Source: Ochrobactrum vermis
GTDB taxonomy: Bacteria; Pseudomonadota; Alphaproteobacteria; Rhizobiales; Rhizobiaceae
Assembly (NCBI RefSeq): GCF_002975205.1
Contig: NZ_PCOC01000002.1
Location: 124,001 to 188,000 of the forward strand
DNA length: 64,000 bases
Reading direction: 5' to 3'
Every line of letters begins with the position of its first letter. The first letter of the stretch is position 1. The position numbers were made by a program, and so were the translations under genes. Positions 9,142-17,892 of this stretch are shown here, in pieces. The notes under the pieces are model-generated. The model saw only the letters and a list, made by a program, of their open reading frames with translations, searched no databases and had not been told where the DNA came from.

Positions 9142-10335
9142 TTACGCTCCAGCAACCACCTCTGCCGGGCTCATTCCCACGAGTTGCAAGTAACGGCCGG
9201 GATCGGTTGCGCCCTCTGTATTGATGACGAGAACGCGGGATGTAGCATCAAGACCAAGTGCCGATTTGTCGGCAGGGGTCGCCACGGCCCGCATAAGGCC
9301 GGCCAGCCCTGCACCTCCGCTCTCGCCTGCGACAATCGCCACATCATTTCCGGTAGGACGTGCAAGGCGGTTCATCGCAGCGATAGCATCCTCCTCGTCG
9401 ATGGTCATGAATGCATCCGCCACACGAACCAGCATCCTCCAGCCCACGCGCGACGGCTCGTAGCATTCGAGCATCGCCATGACGGTCGGCTCACCAGGCT
9501 CAACCCTGACCGGATGGCCAGCACGAGCCGACTCGTAGAGGCAGGCCGCTCGCGCTGGATCGACGACGACAAATACCGGGCGCTGCTCACCCAATGCGAC
9601 AGACAGATGAGCGGCAACAGCCGCCGCGACACCGCCAACGCCGGACTGCACGAAGACATGGGTAGGCAGGTGTGGAACTTGACGCAATATCTCTCGCACC
9701 ATAACCGTGTAGCCCTGCATGACGAGGGCGGGAATATACTCATAACCTTGCCACGATGTGTCAGAGACGACGATCCAACCGTTATTTGCAGCAATGCGTG
9801 CCGTCTCGGCGACAGAGTCGTCATAAGTGCCAGCGACCCGGATCACTTGGGCGCCGAAAAGCGCAATCGCCTCCATGCGTTCGGCGCTGACGCCAGAATG
9901 GACGAATATCCTTGCTCTGGCACCAACCAATTGCGCACCCTGTGCCACTGAGCGGCCGTGATTTCCGTCAGTCGCGCAGGCCACCGTCATTGTCGCGGCA
10001 ACAGCTTTGACAGCGGACGTCTGTAGTTCGGCAATATCGACACGCCGACCAAATCGTCTACCCGCCTCATCAAGCACTAGGCGGATGACCGCATAGGCGC
10101 CTCCAAGCGCCTTGAAGCTGCCGAGCCCCAAGCGATGCCCTTCATCCTTGACATAGATCGCGCTGACACCGAGATCGCTCGCTAAAACTGGCAAACAATG
10201 CAGTGGTGTTTCGGCGTGATTTTCGCGGTAGGACAAAAAGCGCTCGACTTCCTGCGCCGCCTCTTCGCCGAACATTTCAGCGTCCGAAGACTGGAGCGGA
10301 CAACCAAAATCAGGGTGTTTGTTTAGAATGGTCAC
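9142..10335 (-). CDS. dpaL: Diaminopropionate ammonia-lyase
   Basis: A 397-residue PLP enzyme of fold type II that converts 2,3-diaminopropionate to pyruvate and ammonia. The PLP lysine lies in LGLGSFKALGGAYA near residue 67; the phosphate- and substrate-binding loop ATDGNHGRSVAQGA and the ESGGAGLAGL loop are also visible. The start is the GTG at 10335 because AGGAGG lies four bases upstream. Longer frames upstream have no ribosome site. With the M20 amidohydrolase and a peptide importer nearby it suggests use of a diaminopropionate-containing peptide or acyl compound, but that is inference. Confidence 0.92.
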   Translation of the reverse strand: MTILNKHPDFGCPLQSSDAEMFGEEAAQEVERFLSYRENHAETPLHCLPVLASDLGVSAIYVKDEGHRLGLGSFKALGGAYAVIRLVLDEAGRRFGRRVDIAELQTSAVKAVAATMTVACATDGNHGRSVAQGAQLVGARARIFVHSGVSAERMEAIALFGAQVIRVAGTYDDSVAETARIAANNGWIVVSDTSWQGYEYIPALVMQGYTVMVREILRQVPHLPTHVFVQSGVGGVAAAVAAHLSVALGEQRPVFVVVDPARAACLYESARAGHPVRVEPGEPTVMAMLECYEPSRVGWRMLVRVADAFMTIDEEDAIAAMNRLARPTGNDVAIVAGESGGAGLAGLMRAVATPADKSALGLDATSRVLVINTEGATDPGRYLQLVGMSPAEVVAGA

Positions 10336-10749
10336 GTTGCCTCCTAGCGTTTCCAACAACGCTAAATCGCGATAGGCGAGAAATTTGCTTCTTATTGCTA
10401 CGAAGTATGCATGATTTTTTCGCGGAAAAGCCGGGGATGTGGCAGCATCGCATTCTGCTCCAAAGTCCGGAAAATGGCGCGAGACATCGAACCAGAAACA
10501 CAGCCAAAATCTTGTTCGCCAGTCAGGAGTGAATTCTGCAGAGCTTCATCGACCGCAATGGGGCCGTTTCCGGACGGTCGGGTTTCGGTCAGGGTCAGCG
10601 CTAAGCTGCCACTCGGGATTCAACCTCTTCCAGACCTGATCTCTTGCAGAACCTGGGTTTTGAAGTCCACCAGTTTTCGAAAGAGCCATGATCATGTCAC
10701 ACCCGTTAGCTAGTCGTTTGTGATGGACCTTCCGACAACGGCCGTTCGT
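10336..10749. other. Gene-free stretch between dpaL and the defence island
   Basis: About 410 bases without a supported gene. It contains the 5' region of dpaL and the left border of the defence island. Open frames here are short, overlap each other on both strands and lack ribosome sites. I see no integrase remnant or direct repeat. Confidence 0.4.
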
Positions 10750-11125
10750 CGGTGAATCCAGCGAACGCACGGGCGCGACAACGCATTCGAGAAATCCGTG
10801 AGGTCACTGCTTTACGCTAGAGGCCTTCGTTACGGGATCCACTACCCCGTTCCTGGAATGAAGCGCCACAACGTGCGACCTCGAATGCCGGGGATGAGGA
10901 TTGCGGTATTCCTGGACGACTCCTTCTGGCATAGATGTGAGGTGCCCCCGTCAATGGAGAAGATTGCATGCAACCAGGCGCGAGACATACGTGTCCGCGA
11001 GCACCTCGAAAGCATTGGGTGGACTGCACTTCGCTTCTGGGAACAGGAAGCGGCCGAGGCTACTGTTGAAAGAGTAGTCTCGGCTGCCGACACCTCAACC
11101 CTTGAAGGTTTCACCTCGATGAAGG
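10750..11125 (+). pseudogene. Decayed Vsr-type very-short-patch repair endonuclease
   Basis: The translation from about 10798 resembles the Vsr core: LLYARGLRYGIHYPVPG, then IAVFLDDSFWHRC, then an IGWTALRFWEQE segment. Vsr nicks next to T in T:G mismatches that arise by deamination of 5-methylcytosine. Several faults are visible. The N-terminal IREIREVTALR stretch is in another frame, ending in a stop. The catalytic P-D of the GRPD motif is missing (replaced by VRPRMPG). About 15 residues after FWHRC are lost. It lies downstream of a cytosine methyltransferase operon, where a Vsr partner is expected. Probably inactive. Confidence 0.6.
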
Positions 11126-11198
11126 GCGGGCGCGTCCCGCCCATAAGTAGGTCGCCATATCTTCTCTCGCCCCGGCCGATCCCCGGCTCCGTTGCCGT

Positions 11199-11366
11199 CT
11201 ACCATGTGCCGCGTCCAACGGTACGAAAGACGGCGCTCTGGGTATCGCCGTCCGGATAGCAGCATCCGGCAGTGATCCTCACCTTGTATCCGCCCGTGCG
11301 CCCGACGATCCGTCCCGCCTCGAATGAAGGGGAAGGAAACCATTCGTTATTGATCTCATCGACCAC
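11199..11366 (-). CDS. Small unrecognised reading frame, possibly a decayed gene
   Basis: A 55-codon frame from a GTG, beginning VVDEINNEWFP and ending FRTVGRGTW. It has protein-like composition (GRTGGYKVRITAGCCYPDGDTQ). A plausible ATG about 50 bases upstream (MTISDIKCP) is in another frame, so the gene may have a frameshift. It is on the same strand as, and just after, the truncated helicase. I recognise no family. Confidence 0.25.
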   Translation of the reverse strand: MVDEINNEWFPSPSFEAGRIVGRTGGYKVRITAGCCYPDGDTQSAVFRTVGRGTW

Positions 11367-11463
11367 CTTCAGGATAGCGGGTCGAAGCCGGGCATTTGAT
11401 ATCGCTGATAGTCATGGGCGCTCCTGCTGCTGACCTGCTGCTTGCATGTGAGTTCGTTCGCAA

Positions 11464-11496
11464 CGTTGCTGCAAATCTGCCAGAATTGCAGCAACG
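11464..11496. terminator. Perfect 11-bp inverted repeat, possible terminator
   Basis: Arms CGTTGCTGCAA and TTGCAGCAACG are separated by 11 bases, and the plus strand then reads CCTGCTTTTTT. That resembles a rho-independent terminator for plus-strand transcription arriving from the vsr-like remnant, although five bases separate stem and T-run. It sits in the 3' flank of the helicase gene on the other strand, so it could also be an insulating element or a protein site. Confidence 0.45.
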
Positions 11497-11533
11497 CCTG
11501 CTTTTTTCTTGACCAGAACATAAGAGAGAAAAC

Positions 11534-13310
11534 TCAGCGGTTGGCGGCCCGCTGCAGGACGTTCAGTGGTCGCCGCTCAAGCTCGAAGCTATCGACCGCA
11601 ATGAAGCGGTGATCTAGCGCCAGCATTTCGAACAGCCGTGTCTGATCCCAGAGTGGATGAACGACAACTCCCCAACGCGTATTACGGTCATTGAGTGAGA
11701 AGATGGGAATGTCCTTCCTGCCGTCGACTGTCGCCACCCTGTTCCCGGGAATGAAGGTCGTGGTGTCATTCGCGAGGCGGTGGGCATTCGAAGACCAGTC
11801 CTGGAGCTCGAACGCCTCGTACTTGTCGTCGAAGCCGCATTCGTAGGCAGGCTCGAGGAAGGCGCGGAGGTGGGCAAGGCCGAGCCTCCAGTCGAGAAGA
11901 CCGTGAAAGTTCCTGTTGTTGTACCTCTGGAGGCACTTGTAGCAGGACGTTCCACAGCGCTCCCGATGCTCCTCAGCGGACACCGCTCTTTGCGGCCAGG
12001 CCTTGGAGTCATTCAGAATGCTTCTGATGAGCTTCGGTACAGGAATTCGGCTGTCGGAAAGCAGGTGCCTGCAGAAGCCCGACCCGTTCGGCAGTGCGTC
12101 GGCGATCTGCAGATACGGCAGCGCTGTGCCGTCGGGCGAGCGGATGATGTTCGGTGCCAGGGTGTCGAACTCCTCGGGAGCTATGTCAAGCTCGAGGGCC
12201 GCCCTCTGGACGATGATCTCCGTGGCCGAGATGGCGGCAGCGCGGACGCTTGTGCGAGATGCCTCACGCCTCTTCATCGAGACGTCCATCTCCAGAATCC
12301 TGAGGTTCGGATTCAGCTTCACGGGGCCGATCTGCAGGGAATTGGTGAACTTCGGGGATGCCAGCCACGCCTTCGTGACTTCGTCATCTTCGCCCCGCCA
12401 GCGCATTGTATCCTCTGTGATCACATCCGGATCGATCGCCTGCCCCTTGAGTTTCAGCTTGGGAGCGTTCTTAAACCATCCGATCGTCTTGGCGGCGCCG
12501 TCATCGACCTCCTGCACTGTGAAGCCCGTGAAGTCGTCCTCCTCGCGGGAACCTGGATTTACGAGATAGATCTCCGAGTTCTCGGCGAAGTTGACCCGGA
12601 TGTTGTCATCCACGACGTGGGCATCCGGCTTGCCAAGGCTTGCCAGCGTTATGATCTGGCCGACCTTCGAGGCGATGGCCTCACCCGACGGTCTGAAGTC
12701 TGTACGGTAGGCGGCAGGGGTGATGCAGCGTATGGGGTCATCGGTCGGCAGCGCGCCGCACTCTTCGCAGGACATGGTGTGCTCGGTGTCTTTCGTCCAA
12801 GAACCGCAGGTGCTGCAGAACCTCAGGTAGAAGTCGTCCTTTTGCCAGGGAGTGAACGGTTCCATCGGAGAGTTGAGATCATCCTTGTGCTGGTCGGGAA
12901 CCTTCAGCAGGCCTGTGAAGCCGACACATCTGTGTCTAAGCTTTTCGCGGGTGCGGACGTTGCCCGGCGCAAAGTCGAAGATGGCCACGTCCTGATCGCG
13001 GTCGATCGTGTCCCAGTCAGCCTCCCACTCGTCGCGAGATTTCTTGACTAGGTCGACGTAGAGATTTCGCGAGCGGGTCGGCATCCCGTAGAGGGGCACG
13101 AGGCCGCCTTCGGCGAGGGCGGACGCTATTCCGACTGTCTGGTTCCGGAAATCCTTTCTGAGATTCTCGATCTGCCCAAGGAGGCTTTCGGCGGTCACCC
13201 TGGCCTCGATCTCAGATTGCTTGCAGCCGGAGACCTCCGAGAGGATGGTCGCCATGACCTTCCGCCGCGCTTCGGTTCTATTGAGGGCGGCCTCCAGCTT
13301 GTCCCTCCAG
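11534..13310 (-). pseudogene. druE: DruE-like DUF1998 helicase, 5' half lost at an IS21 element
   Basis: About 592 host-derived codons remain, all from the C-terminal part of a large DUF1998-type helicase. Seen: the DUF1998 lead-in LVPLYGMPTRSRNLYVDL, a zinc-ribbon CSTCG...CEECG, and the terminal cysteine-rich motif CGTSCYKCLQRYNN followed by LDWRLGLAHLR. No Walker A, DEAH or other motor motif is left. The open frame runs on into the IS end, giving a chimeric N-terminus that starts inside the IS. As fourth gene after druM, druF and druG it matches the Druantia type II order. Without its motor the protein should be inactive. Confidence 0.75.
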
Positions 13311-13339
13311 TGTTGGTTTCCACGCAGAACTGAGCCAGT
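13311..13339 (+). repeat. IS21 left terminal inverted repeat
   Basis: 29 bases beginning TGTTGGTTT and ending GAGCCAGT. It matches the inverted right end (15784-15812) at 27 of 29 positions. The boundary marks where host helicase sequence stops. Confidence 0.9.
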
Positions 13340-13423
13340 TAGGCAGATAATTTCCATTGAGAACTGAGCCATGTGAACCTTCCCCCCAACGCGGTGAGCG
13401 ACGGGGGCAGCGGAGTGATCCAC

Positions 13424-14956
13424 ATGGGACTTTTAAACATCATCCGGCGCATGGCGCTGCGAGAGAAGCAGTCGATCCGCGAGATCAGCCGGCGCACCGG
13501 TCTGTCGCGCAACACGATCGCGAAGTATTTGAGCGCGGGTACGATAGAGCCGACGTTCACGGTACCGGAACGACCGAGCAAGCTTGATCCTTTTGCCGAC
13601 AAACTCGCGGCCTGGCTGAAGACCGAGACCGGAAAGTCGCGCAAGCAGCGCCGAACACTGAAGCAGCTTCATTCCGATCTGGTGGTTCTCGGCTTTACCG
13701 GCTCCTATGGTCGGGTCGCCGCATTCGCTCGTGATTGGCGGGCTGATCGGCAACGTGAGCAGCAGACGACGGGCCGCGGCATATTCGTTCCGCTGTCTTT
13801 CCGACCAGGCGAAGCATTCCAGTTCGATTGGAGTGAGGACTATGCCGTGATAGGCGGCGAGCGCACGAAGCTTCAGGTCGCGCATATCAAGCTATCGCAC
13901 AGTCGCGCGTTTTTTGTCAGGGCCTACCTGTTGCAGACGCATGAGATGCTGTTTGACGCCCATTGGCACGGCTTCCGCGTGTTTGGCGGCGTGCCTGGTC
14001 GTGGCATCTACGATAACATGAAGACAGCGGTCGATCGTGTGGGCCGCGGCAAGGAGCGACAGGTCAACATCCGTTTCCTTGCGATGACGAACCATTACGT
14101 CTTTGCGCCAGAGTTCTGCAATCCCGCCGCGGGCTGGGAGAAGGGGCAGGTCGAGAAGAACGTCCAGGATGCCCGACCGCGGCTGTGGCAACAGATGCCC
14201 GACTTTCCAGATTTGGGGGCATTGAATATCTGGCTGGAACAGCATTGCCAGGACCTGTGGCGGGAGACAGCGCATGGCACCTTGTCCGGCTCGATCGCGG
14301 ATGTTTGGGCTGATGAGCGGGCAGCATTGATGGCGCTCCCCGCCATGTTTGACGGCTTCGTCGAGCAGAGCAAGCGCGTCTCGCCGACATGCCTGATCAC
14401 CTTCGAGCGCAATCGTTACAGCGTGCCTGCGTCTTTTGCGAACCGGCCCGTCAGCCTGAGGATTTATCCCGAGCGACTGGTCGTTGCGGCCGAGGGCAAT
14501 ATCCTTTGCGAACATCCGCGGATCATAGAACGCAGCCACGACAAACCGCCGAGGACGATTTACGACTGGCGCCATTACCTTGCGGTCATCCAGCGCAAGC
14601 CTGGAGCACTGCGCAATGGCGCACCCTTCCTGGAATTGCCGCTGGCCTTTCGACAGCTGCAGGAGCAGATGCTGCGCCGCCCTGGTGGTGATCGTGAGAT
14701 GGCCGATATCCTTGCCCTCGTCCTTCATCACAACGAACAGGCCGTCATCAGTGCTGTGGAATTGGCTTTGGATCAAGGCGTGGCAACCAAAATGCATGTG
14801 CTAAACCTGCTGCATATGCTGATCGACGATAAGACGACTGACGGTCCCGACGTCGATACGCCACAGGCACTGACTTTGCTGCGCGAACCCAAGGCCAATG
14901 TCGAACGCTATGATGGCCTGCGTGTCCGGATCGTTGGAGGTCGCCATGCGTCATGA
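13424..14956 (+). CDS. istA: IS21 transposase IstA
   Basis: A 510-residue DDE transposase. The N-terminal helix-turn-helix ([21 protein letters not shown], about residues 15-35) binds the IS ends. The catalytic acidic residues appear in [19 protein letters not shown] and KGQVEKNV. The C-terminal beta domain ([13 protein letters not shown]) follows. The ATG at 13424 was chosen; the frame runs upstream into the terminal repeat. Its end overlaps the start of istB. It looks intact, so the element may still move. Confidence 0.93.
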   Translation: MGLLNIIRRMALREKQSIREISRRTGLSRNTIAKYLSAGTIEPTFTVPERPSKLDPFADKLAAWLKTETGKSRKQRRTLKQLHSDLVVLGFTGSYGRVAAFARDWRADRQREQQTTGRGIFVPLSFRPGEAFQFDWSEDYAVIGGERTKLQVAHIKLSHSRAFFVRAYLLQTHEMLFDAHWHGFRVFGGVPGRGIYDNMKTAVDRVGRGKERQVNIRFLAMTNHYVFAPEFCNPAAGWEKGQVEKNVQDARPRLWQQMPDFPDLGALNIWLEQHCQDLWRETAHGTLSGSIADVWADERAALMALPAMFDGFVEQSKRVSPTCLITFERNRYSVPASFANRPVSLRIYPERLVVAAEGNILCEHPRIIERSHDKPPRTIYDWRHYLAVIQRKPGALRNGAPFLELPLAFRQLQEQMLRRPGGDREMADILALVLHHNEQAVISAVELALDQGVATKMHVLNLLHMLIDDKTTDGPDVDTPQALTLLREPKANVERYDGLRVRIVGGRHAS

Positions 14957-15740
14957 TCCAGCCAGTGCCGCCGTCGTCATCATGCTGCGAAGCCTGAAGA
15001 TGTATGGCATGTCCCAAGCCGTCAGTGACCTGATCGAGCAAGGTGCTCCAGCCTTTGATGCAGCCGTGCCGATCCTGTCCCAGTTGCTGAAAGCCGAGAT
15101 GGCCGAGCGCGAGGTCCGGTCCATCGCCTATCACATGAAGGCTGCCCGCTTTCCAGCCTACAAGGACCTCTCCGGATACGACTTCGCCGCCAGCGAAATC
15201 AACGAAGCGACGGTGCGCCAATTGCATAGATGCGAGTTCATCGACGGCGCGCAGAATATCGTGCTTGTCGGCGGACCGGGCACAGGAAAAACACATGTCG
15301 CCACCGCCCTCGGCATCCAGGCGATCGAGCATCACCGTCGAAAGGTCCGATTCTTCTCGACCATCGAATTGGTCAACGCGCTTGAGCAGGAGAAGGCTAA
15401 AGGCAAGGCGGGGCAGATCGCAGAGACCTTGGTCCGCCTTGATCTGCTCATCCTCGACGAGTTGGGATACCTGCCGTTCAGCGCCTCAGGGGGAGCACTG
15501 CTCTTCCACCTTCTGAGCAAGCTCTATGAACGGACGAGCGTTGTGATTACCACCAACCTCAGCTTCAGCGAATGGGCAACCGTCTTCGGCGACGCCAAGA
15601 TGACAACCGCATTGCTCGATCGTTTGACCCATCGCTGCCATATCCTGGAAACAGGGAACGACAGCTTCCGCTTCAAGGCCAGCTCGGCAGCCGCAGCACA
15701 GAAGAGAGGACAAAACGCCAATCCCTTGACTAAACCCTGA
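14946..15740 (+). CDS. istB: IS21 helper ATPase IstB
   Basis: A 264-residue AAA+ ATPase related to DnaC. Walker A is [11 protein letters not shown] near residue 110, Walker B is [13 protein letters not shown], and sensor-1 is [12 protein letters not shown]. IstB helps IstA choose the target. The ATG at 14946 overlaps the end of istA by 11 bases, typical of IS21, so expression is coupled. Confidence 0.93.
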   Translation: MRHDPASAAVVIMLRSLKMYGMSQAVSDLIEQGAPAFDAAVPILSQLLKAEMAEREVRSIAYHMKAARFPAYKDLSGYDFAASEINEATVRQLHRCEFIDGAQNIVLVGGPGTGKTHVATALGIQAIEHHRRKVRFFSTIELVNALEQEKAKGKAGQIAETLVRLDLLILDELGYLPFSASGGALLFHLLSKLYERTSVVITTNLSFSEWATVFGDAKMTTALLDRLTHRCHILETGNDSFRFKASSAAAAQKRGQNANPLTKP

Positions 15741-15783
15741 TCAGAAAACCATACTTAGAGGTGGCTCACTTCTCGGTGGAAAA

Positions 15784-15812
15784 ACTGGCTCAGTTCCGCG
15801 TGCAAACCAACA
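15784..15812 (-). repeat. IS21 right terminal inverted repeat
   Basis: Inverted partner of the left end. The stop codon of the neighbouring druG-like gene (15814-15816) begins only one base outside this end, so that gene appears complete. Confidence 0.9.
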
Positions 15813-15813
15813 C

Positions 15814-17892
15814 CTAGTTCCCCATCTCTCTGAAATATCGTATCAATTCGTGTTCTTTCGCGTCGCGCCAGGCGGTCGCCCAGGCCTGCTCGCGCAGTAG
15901 CACGGCCGCCAAGTCACCGACCGCAATCGCCTCGGCGACGGGCGCCTTAGAAAGCATGTCGGACAATCGCCCGACGATATTAGGATCGGTGGGGTTCTCT
16001 CGGCCCATAAGTGAACGGATCGCTTCCTGGGTTCGGGCGGGGTTGCTCTCGAACAGCCGCCACGCCCCCTTGCGCTCGATGTGCGTAGATGTCTCGTACC
16101 TGGAGACTTTCAACGGGAAGAGATATCGGAGGACGGATTTCGGAACTGGCACACGCATTCCGTCAGTGCCTGCGCTTGCGATGAAGGCAAGGTTCCGCGG
16201 AAGCATGCCGACGCGGCGCATCTCCACGAACTGTGGAAGCCAGTATTCGCACGGTCCGTTGGTCAGGCCACAGAGGGCGACGGGAACGAGCAGATCCGGC
16301 CTGTTTCTCGCGTGTTCGATAGCCCCGCCCAGATCGGTGTGATCATCGCGAAGCAAATCCGAAAGGGAGACATGCGTCGGATCACAGAACACGATCGATG
16401 CGGCATCGCCGCCGACCGCCATGGCGATGTCTGTTGCGATGCTCGCTGAACCGTCTCCGACAAGCACGGGAACATCCTCCGTCGAATGCAGGATGACCGC
16501 CATAACTTCCGCGATGGAGAGGCCGGAGGACGATGAAAGCTCCTCAAGGACTTTGATGCGATCCTCGTCGCTGGCTACGGCCACGGACTCGGAATCTTCT
16601 TCGACTTCGACATCGTCCGGCGCATGTTTAATATCCACTGCCTGAGGCACCTCAGGTGCATGTGGCGTGGCGACCGGCTGCTCCAACCGTTGGACCTCTT
16701 CGCGAAGACGGTCGACATCATCCTGAAGCTTCCGGAACGCTTCGGACGAATTCCCGACCATGGCCCGCGCTGCCTCGGCGATTTTCTCGTGCAGACGGGC
16801 CTCATGCTGCTCGGTCTCGCTGCGAAGCAGCGCCTCGCGATGGGAGAATGTGGCGATACGCGCTTCTGCCTCAGAAACCTGTTCGCGCAACTCCGCCAGG
16901 CGGCCCGACTCCGCCTCTGCTTCTTCCGCAAGGCGCTGCCTGACTTCGACCCGGATGCGGTCATGCTCAAGCCTCTCGAAATCACGCAGGCCGTTCTGCC
17001 AGCCCGGATCCCGTTCCATCATCTTGGGAATGACATCCAGCAGTGGCGAGCGGGTGGAGAGAACGCGAAGCGCGGCCTCGAGGTCCTCCCGCTCATCGTT
17101 TCCGACCGTAGCGGCGATCCGGTTCCTCAGGGCTTCGGCGACGCTTGGCGAGTCAATGCTGCTGGATGTCGCTACCGAGGAGATGCGCGCAAGCCAACCT
17201 TCCGCTGAACTGAGGATCTCGGCTTCCGGCCTGATGTCCCTTTCCTGTGTGGGTGACCATCTAGGTGGCGCGAGGAAGACGACCAGCCCCGAGGCTAGCC
17301 GCATCACTTCCGGCTTGCCTTCCAGCGAAGACGTGGGCATCGATCTGACACGGGCATCGACCGAGAGGCCGTACAGTCCGCTGGAATTCCGGACGAAGCG
17401 GCCCCGCAGCCACACATCGGGACTGACTTCGATGGCTTCGAGGTTGCTTTTTGCCGGAACGGACAGCTTTCCCTCCCTGAGAGATGCGACCAGTTCTTCG
17501 TGGCTCGTCTCGCGGGGGCTGAAGCCGACCGTCAGGCGGTTGGCGGTGACGAAGGATACCGCTTCCAGCTTTCCCGACGCACCGATGCCATTGAAGTCCG
17601 ATGGAAGTTCAAACGCGGAGCTGCCCTTGATGCGGTCGATAAGCGGCGATGTCGCCGTTGAGAATATGCTGCCAGGAGTTTCCTCCTTGCGGGGCACGAA
17701 GGCAGCGTCCTTCTTGACCCCGGTCACCAGCCAGAATGAATCGATACCGCCCAGCCAAATCTTGCCATTTCTGACTTCCTTCGGCCGTCCGAGCCCGATC
17801 GCTGCATCGTTCTCCTTCACTTCGGTGACGACGGTGATGTCGTTCCCCGAAGTGTGGCGGACGCGGAATACATGCTTCCCTGCTAATGACAT
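15814..17892 (-). CDS. druG: DruG-like protein of a Druantia type II system
   Basis: A 692-residue protein of unknown biochemical role. The N-terminal ~250 residues look beta-rich. A charged coiled coil follows at about residues 310-410 (long E/R/A/L-rich stretch with EEVQRLEQ). The C-terminal part has an ATPase-like segment (VPVLVGDGSASIATDIAMAV) that only loosely resembles a Walker A. It overlaps the preceding gene by ten bases. Assignment rests on order: third after a cytosine methyltransferase and an ~800-residue protein and before a DUF1998 helicase. It ends just outside the IS21 boundary, apparently naturally. Confidence 0.6.
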   Translation of the reverse strand: MSLAGKHVFRVRHTSGNDITVVTEVKENDAAIGLGRPKEVRNGKIWLGGIDSFWLVTGVKKDAAFVPRKEETPGSIFSTATSPLIDRIKGSSAFELPSDFNGIGASGKLEAVSFVTANRLTVGFSPRETSHEELVASLREGKLSVPAKSNLEAIEVSPDVWLRGRFVRNSSGLYGLSVDARVRSMPTSSLEGKPEVMRLASGLVVFLAPPRWSPTQERDIRPEAEILSSAEGWLARISSVATSSSIDSPSVAEALRNRIAATVGNDEREDLEAALRVLSTRSPLLDVIPKMMERDPGWQNGLRDFERLEHDRIRVEVRQRLAEEAEAESGRLAELREQVSEAEARIATFSHREALLRSETEQHEARLHEKIAEAARAMVGNSSEAFRKLQDDVDRLREEVQRLEQPVATPHAPEVPQAVDIKHAPDDVEVEEDSESVAVASDEDRIKVLEELSSSSGLSIAEVMAVILHSTEDVPVLVGDGSASIATDIAMAVGGDAASIVFCDPTHVSLSDLLRDDHTDLGGAIEHARNRPDLLVPVALCGLTNGPCEYWLPQFVEMRRVGMLPRNLAFIASAGTDGMRVPVPKSVLRYLFPLKVSRYETSTHIERKGAWRLFESNPARTQEAIRSLMGRENPTDPNIVGRLSDMLSKAPVAEAIAVGDLAAVLLREQAWATAWRDAKEHELIRYFREMGN

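Larger units (their letters stand above)
13311..15812 (+). mobile_element. IS21-family insertion sequence
   Basis: A 2,502-base element with istA and istB on the plus strand, bounded by 29-bp terminal inverted repeats. Both ends start TGTTGG and differ at two positions. Additional copies of the GAACTGAGCCA motif lie inside the left end, as usual for IS21 elements. The flanks (CCTCCAG on the left, CCTAGTT on the right) do not form a target duplication. This, with the loss of the 5' half of druE, points to an adjacent deletion or to recombination after insertion. Confidence 0.93.

Noticed and set aside
11780..13051. A 423-codon plus-strand frame opposite the helicase fragment
   Set aside because: Its product is low-complexity and shadow-like (L/R/G/V-rich antisense of the helicase gene), with no start signal or motif.
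13892..14797. A 301-codon minus-strand frame across istA
   Set aside because: Shadow of the IS21 transposase; the DDE motifs are on the plus strand.
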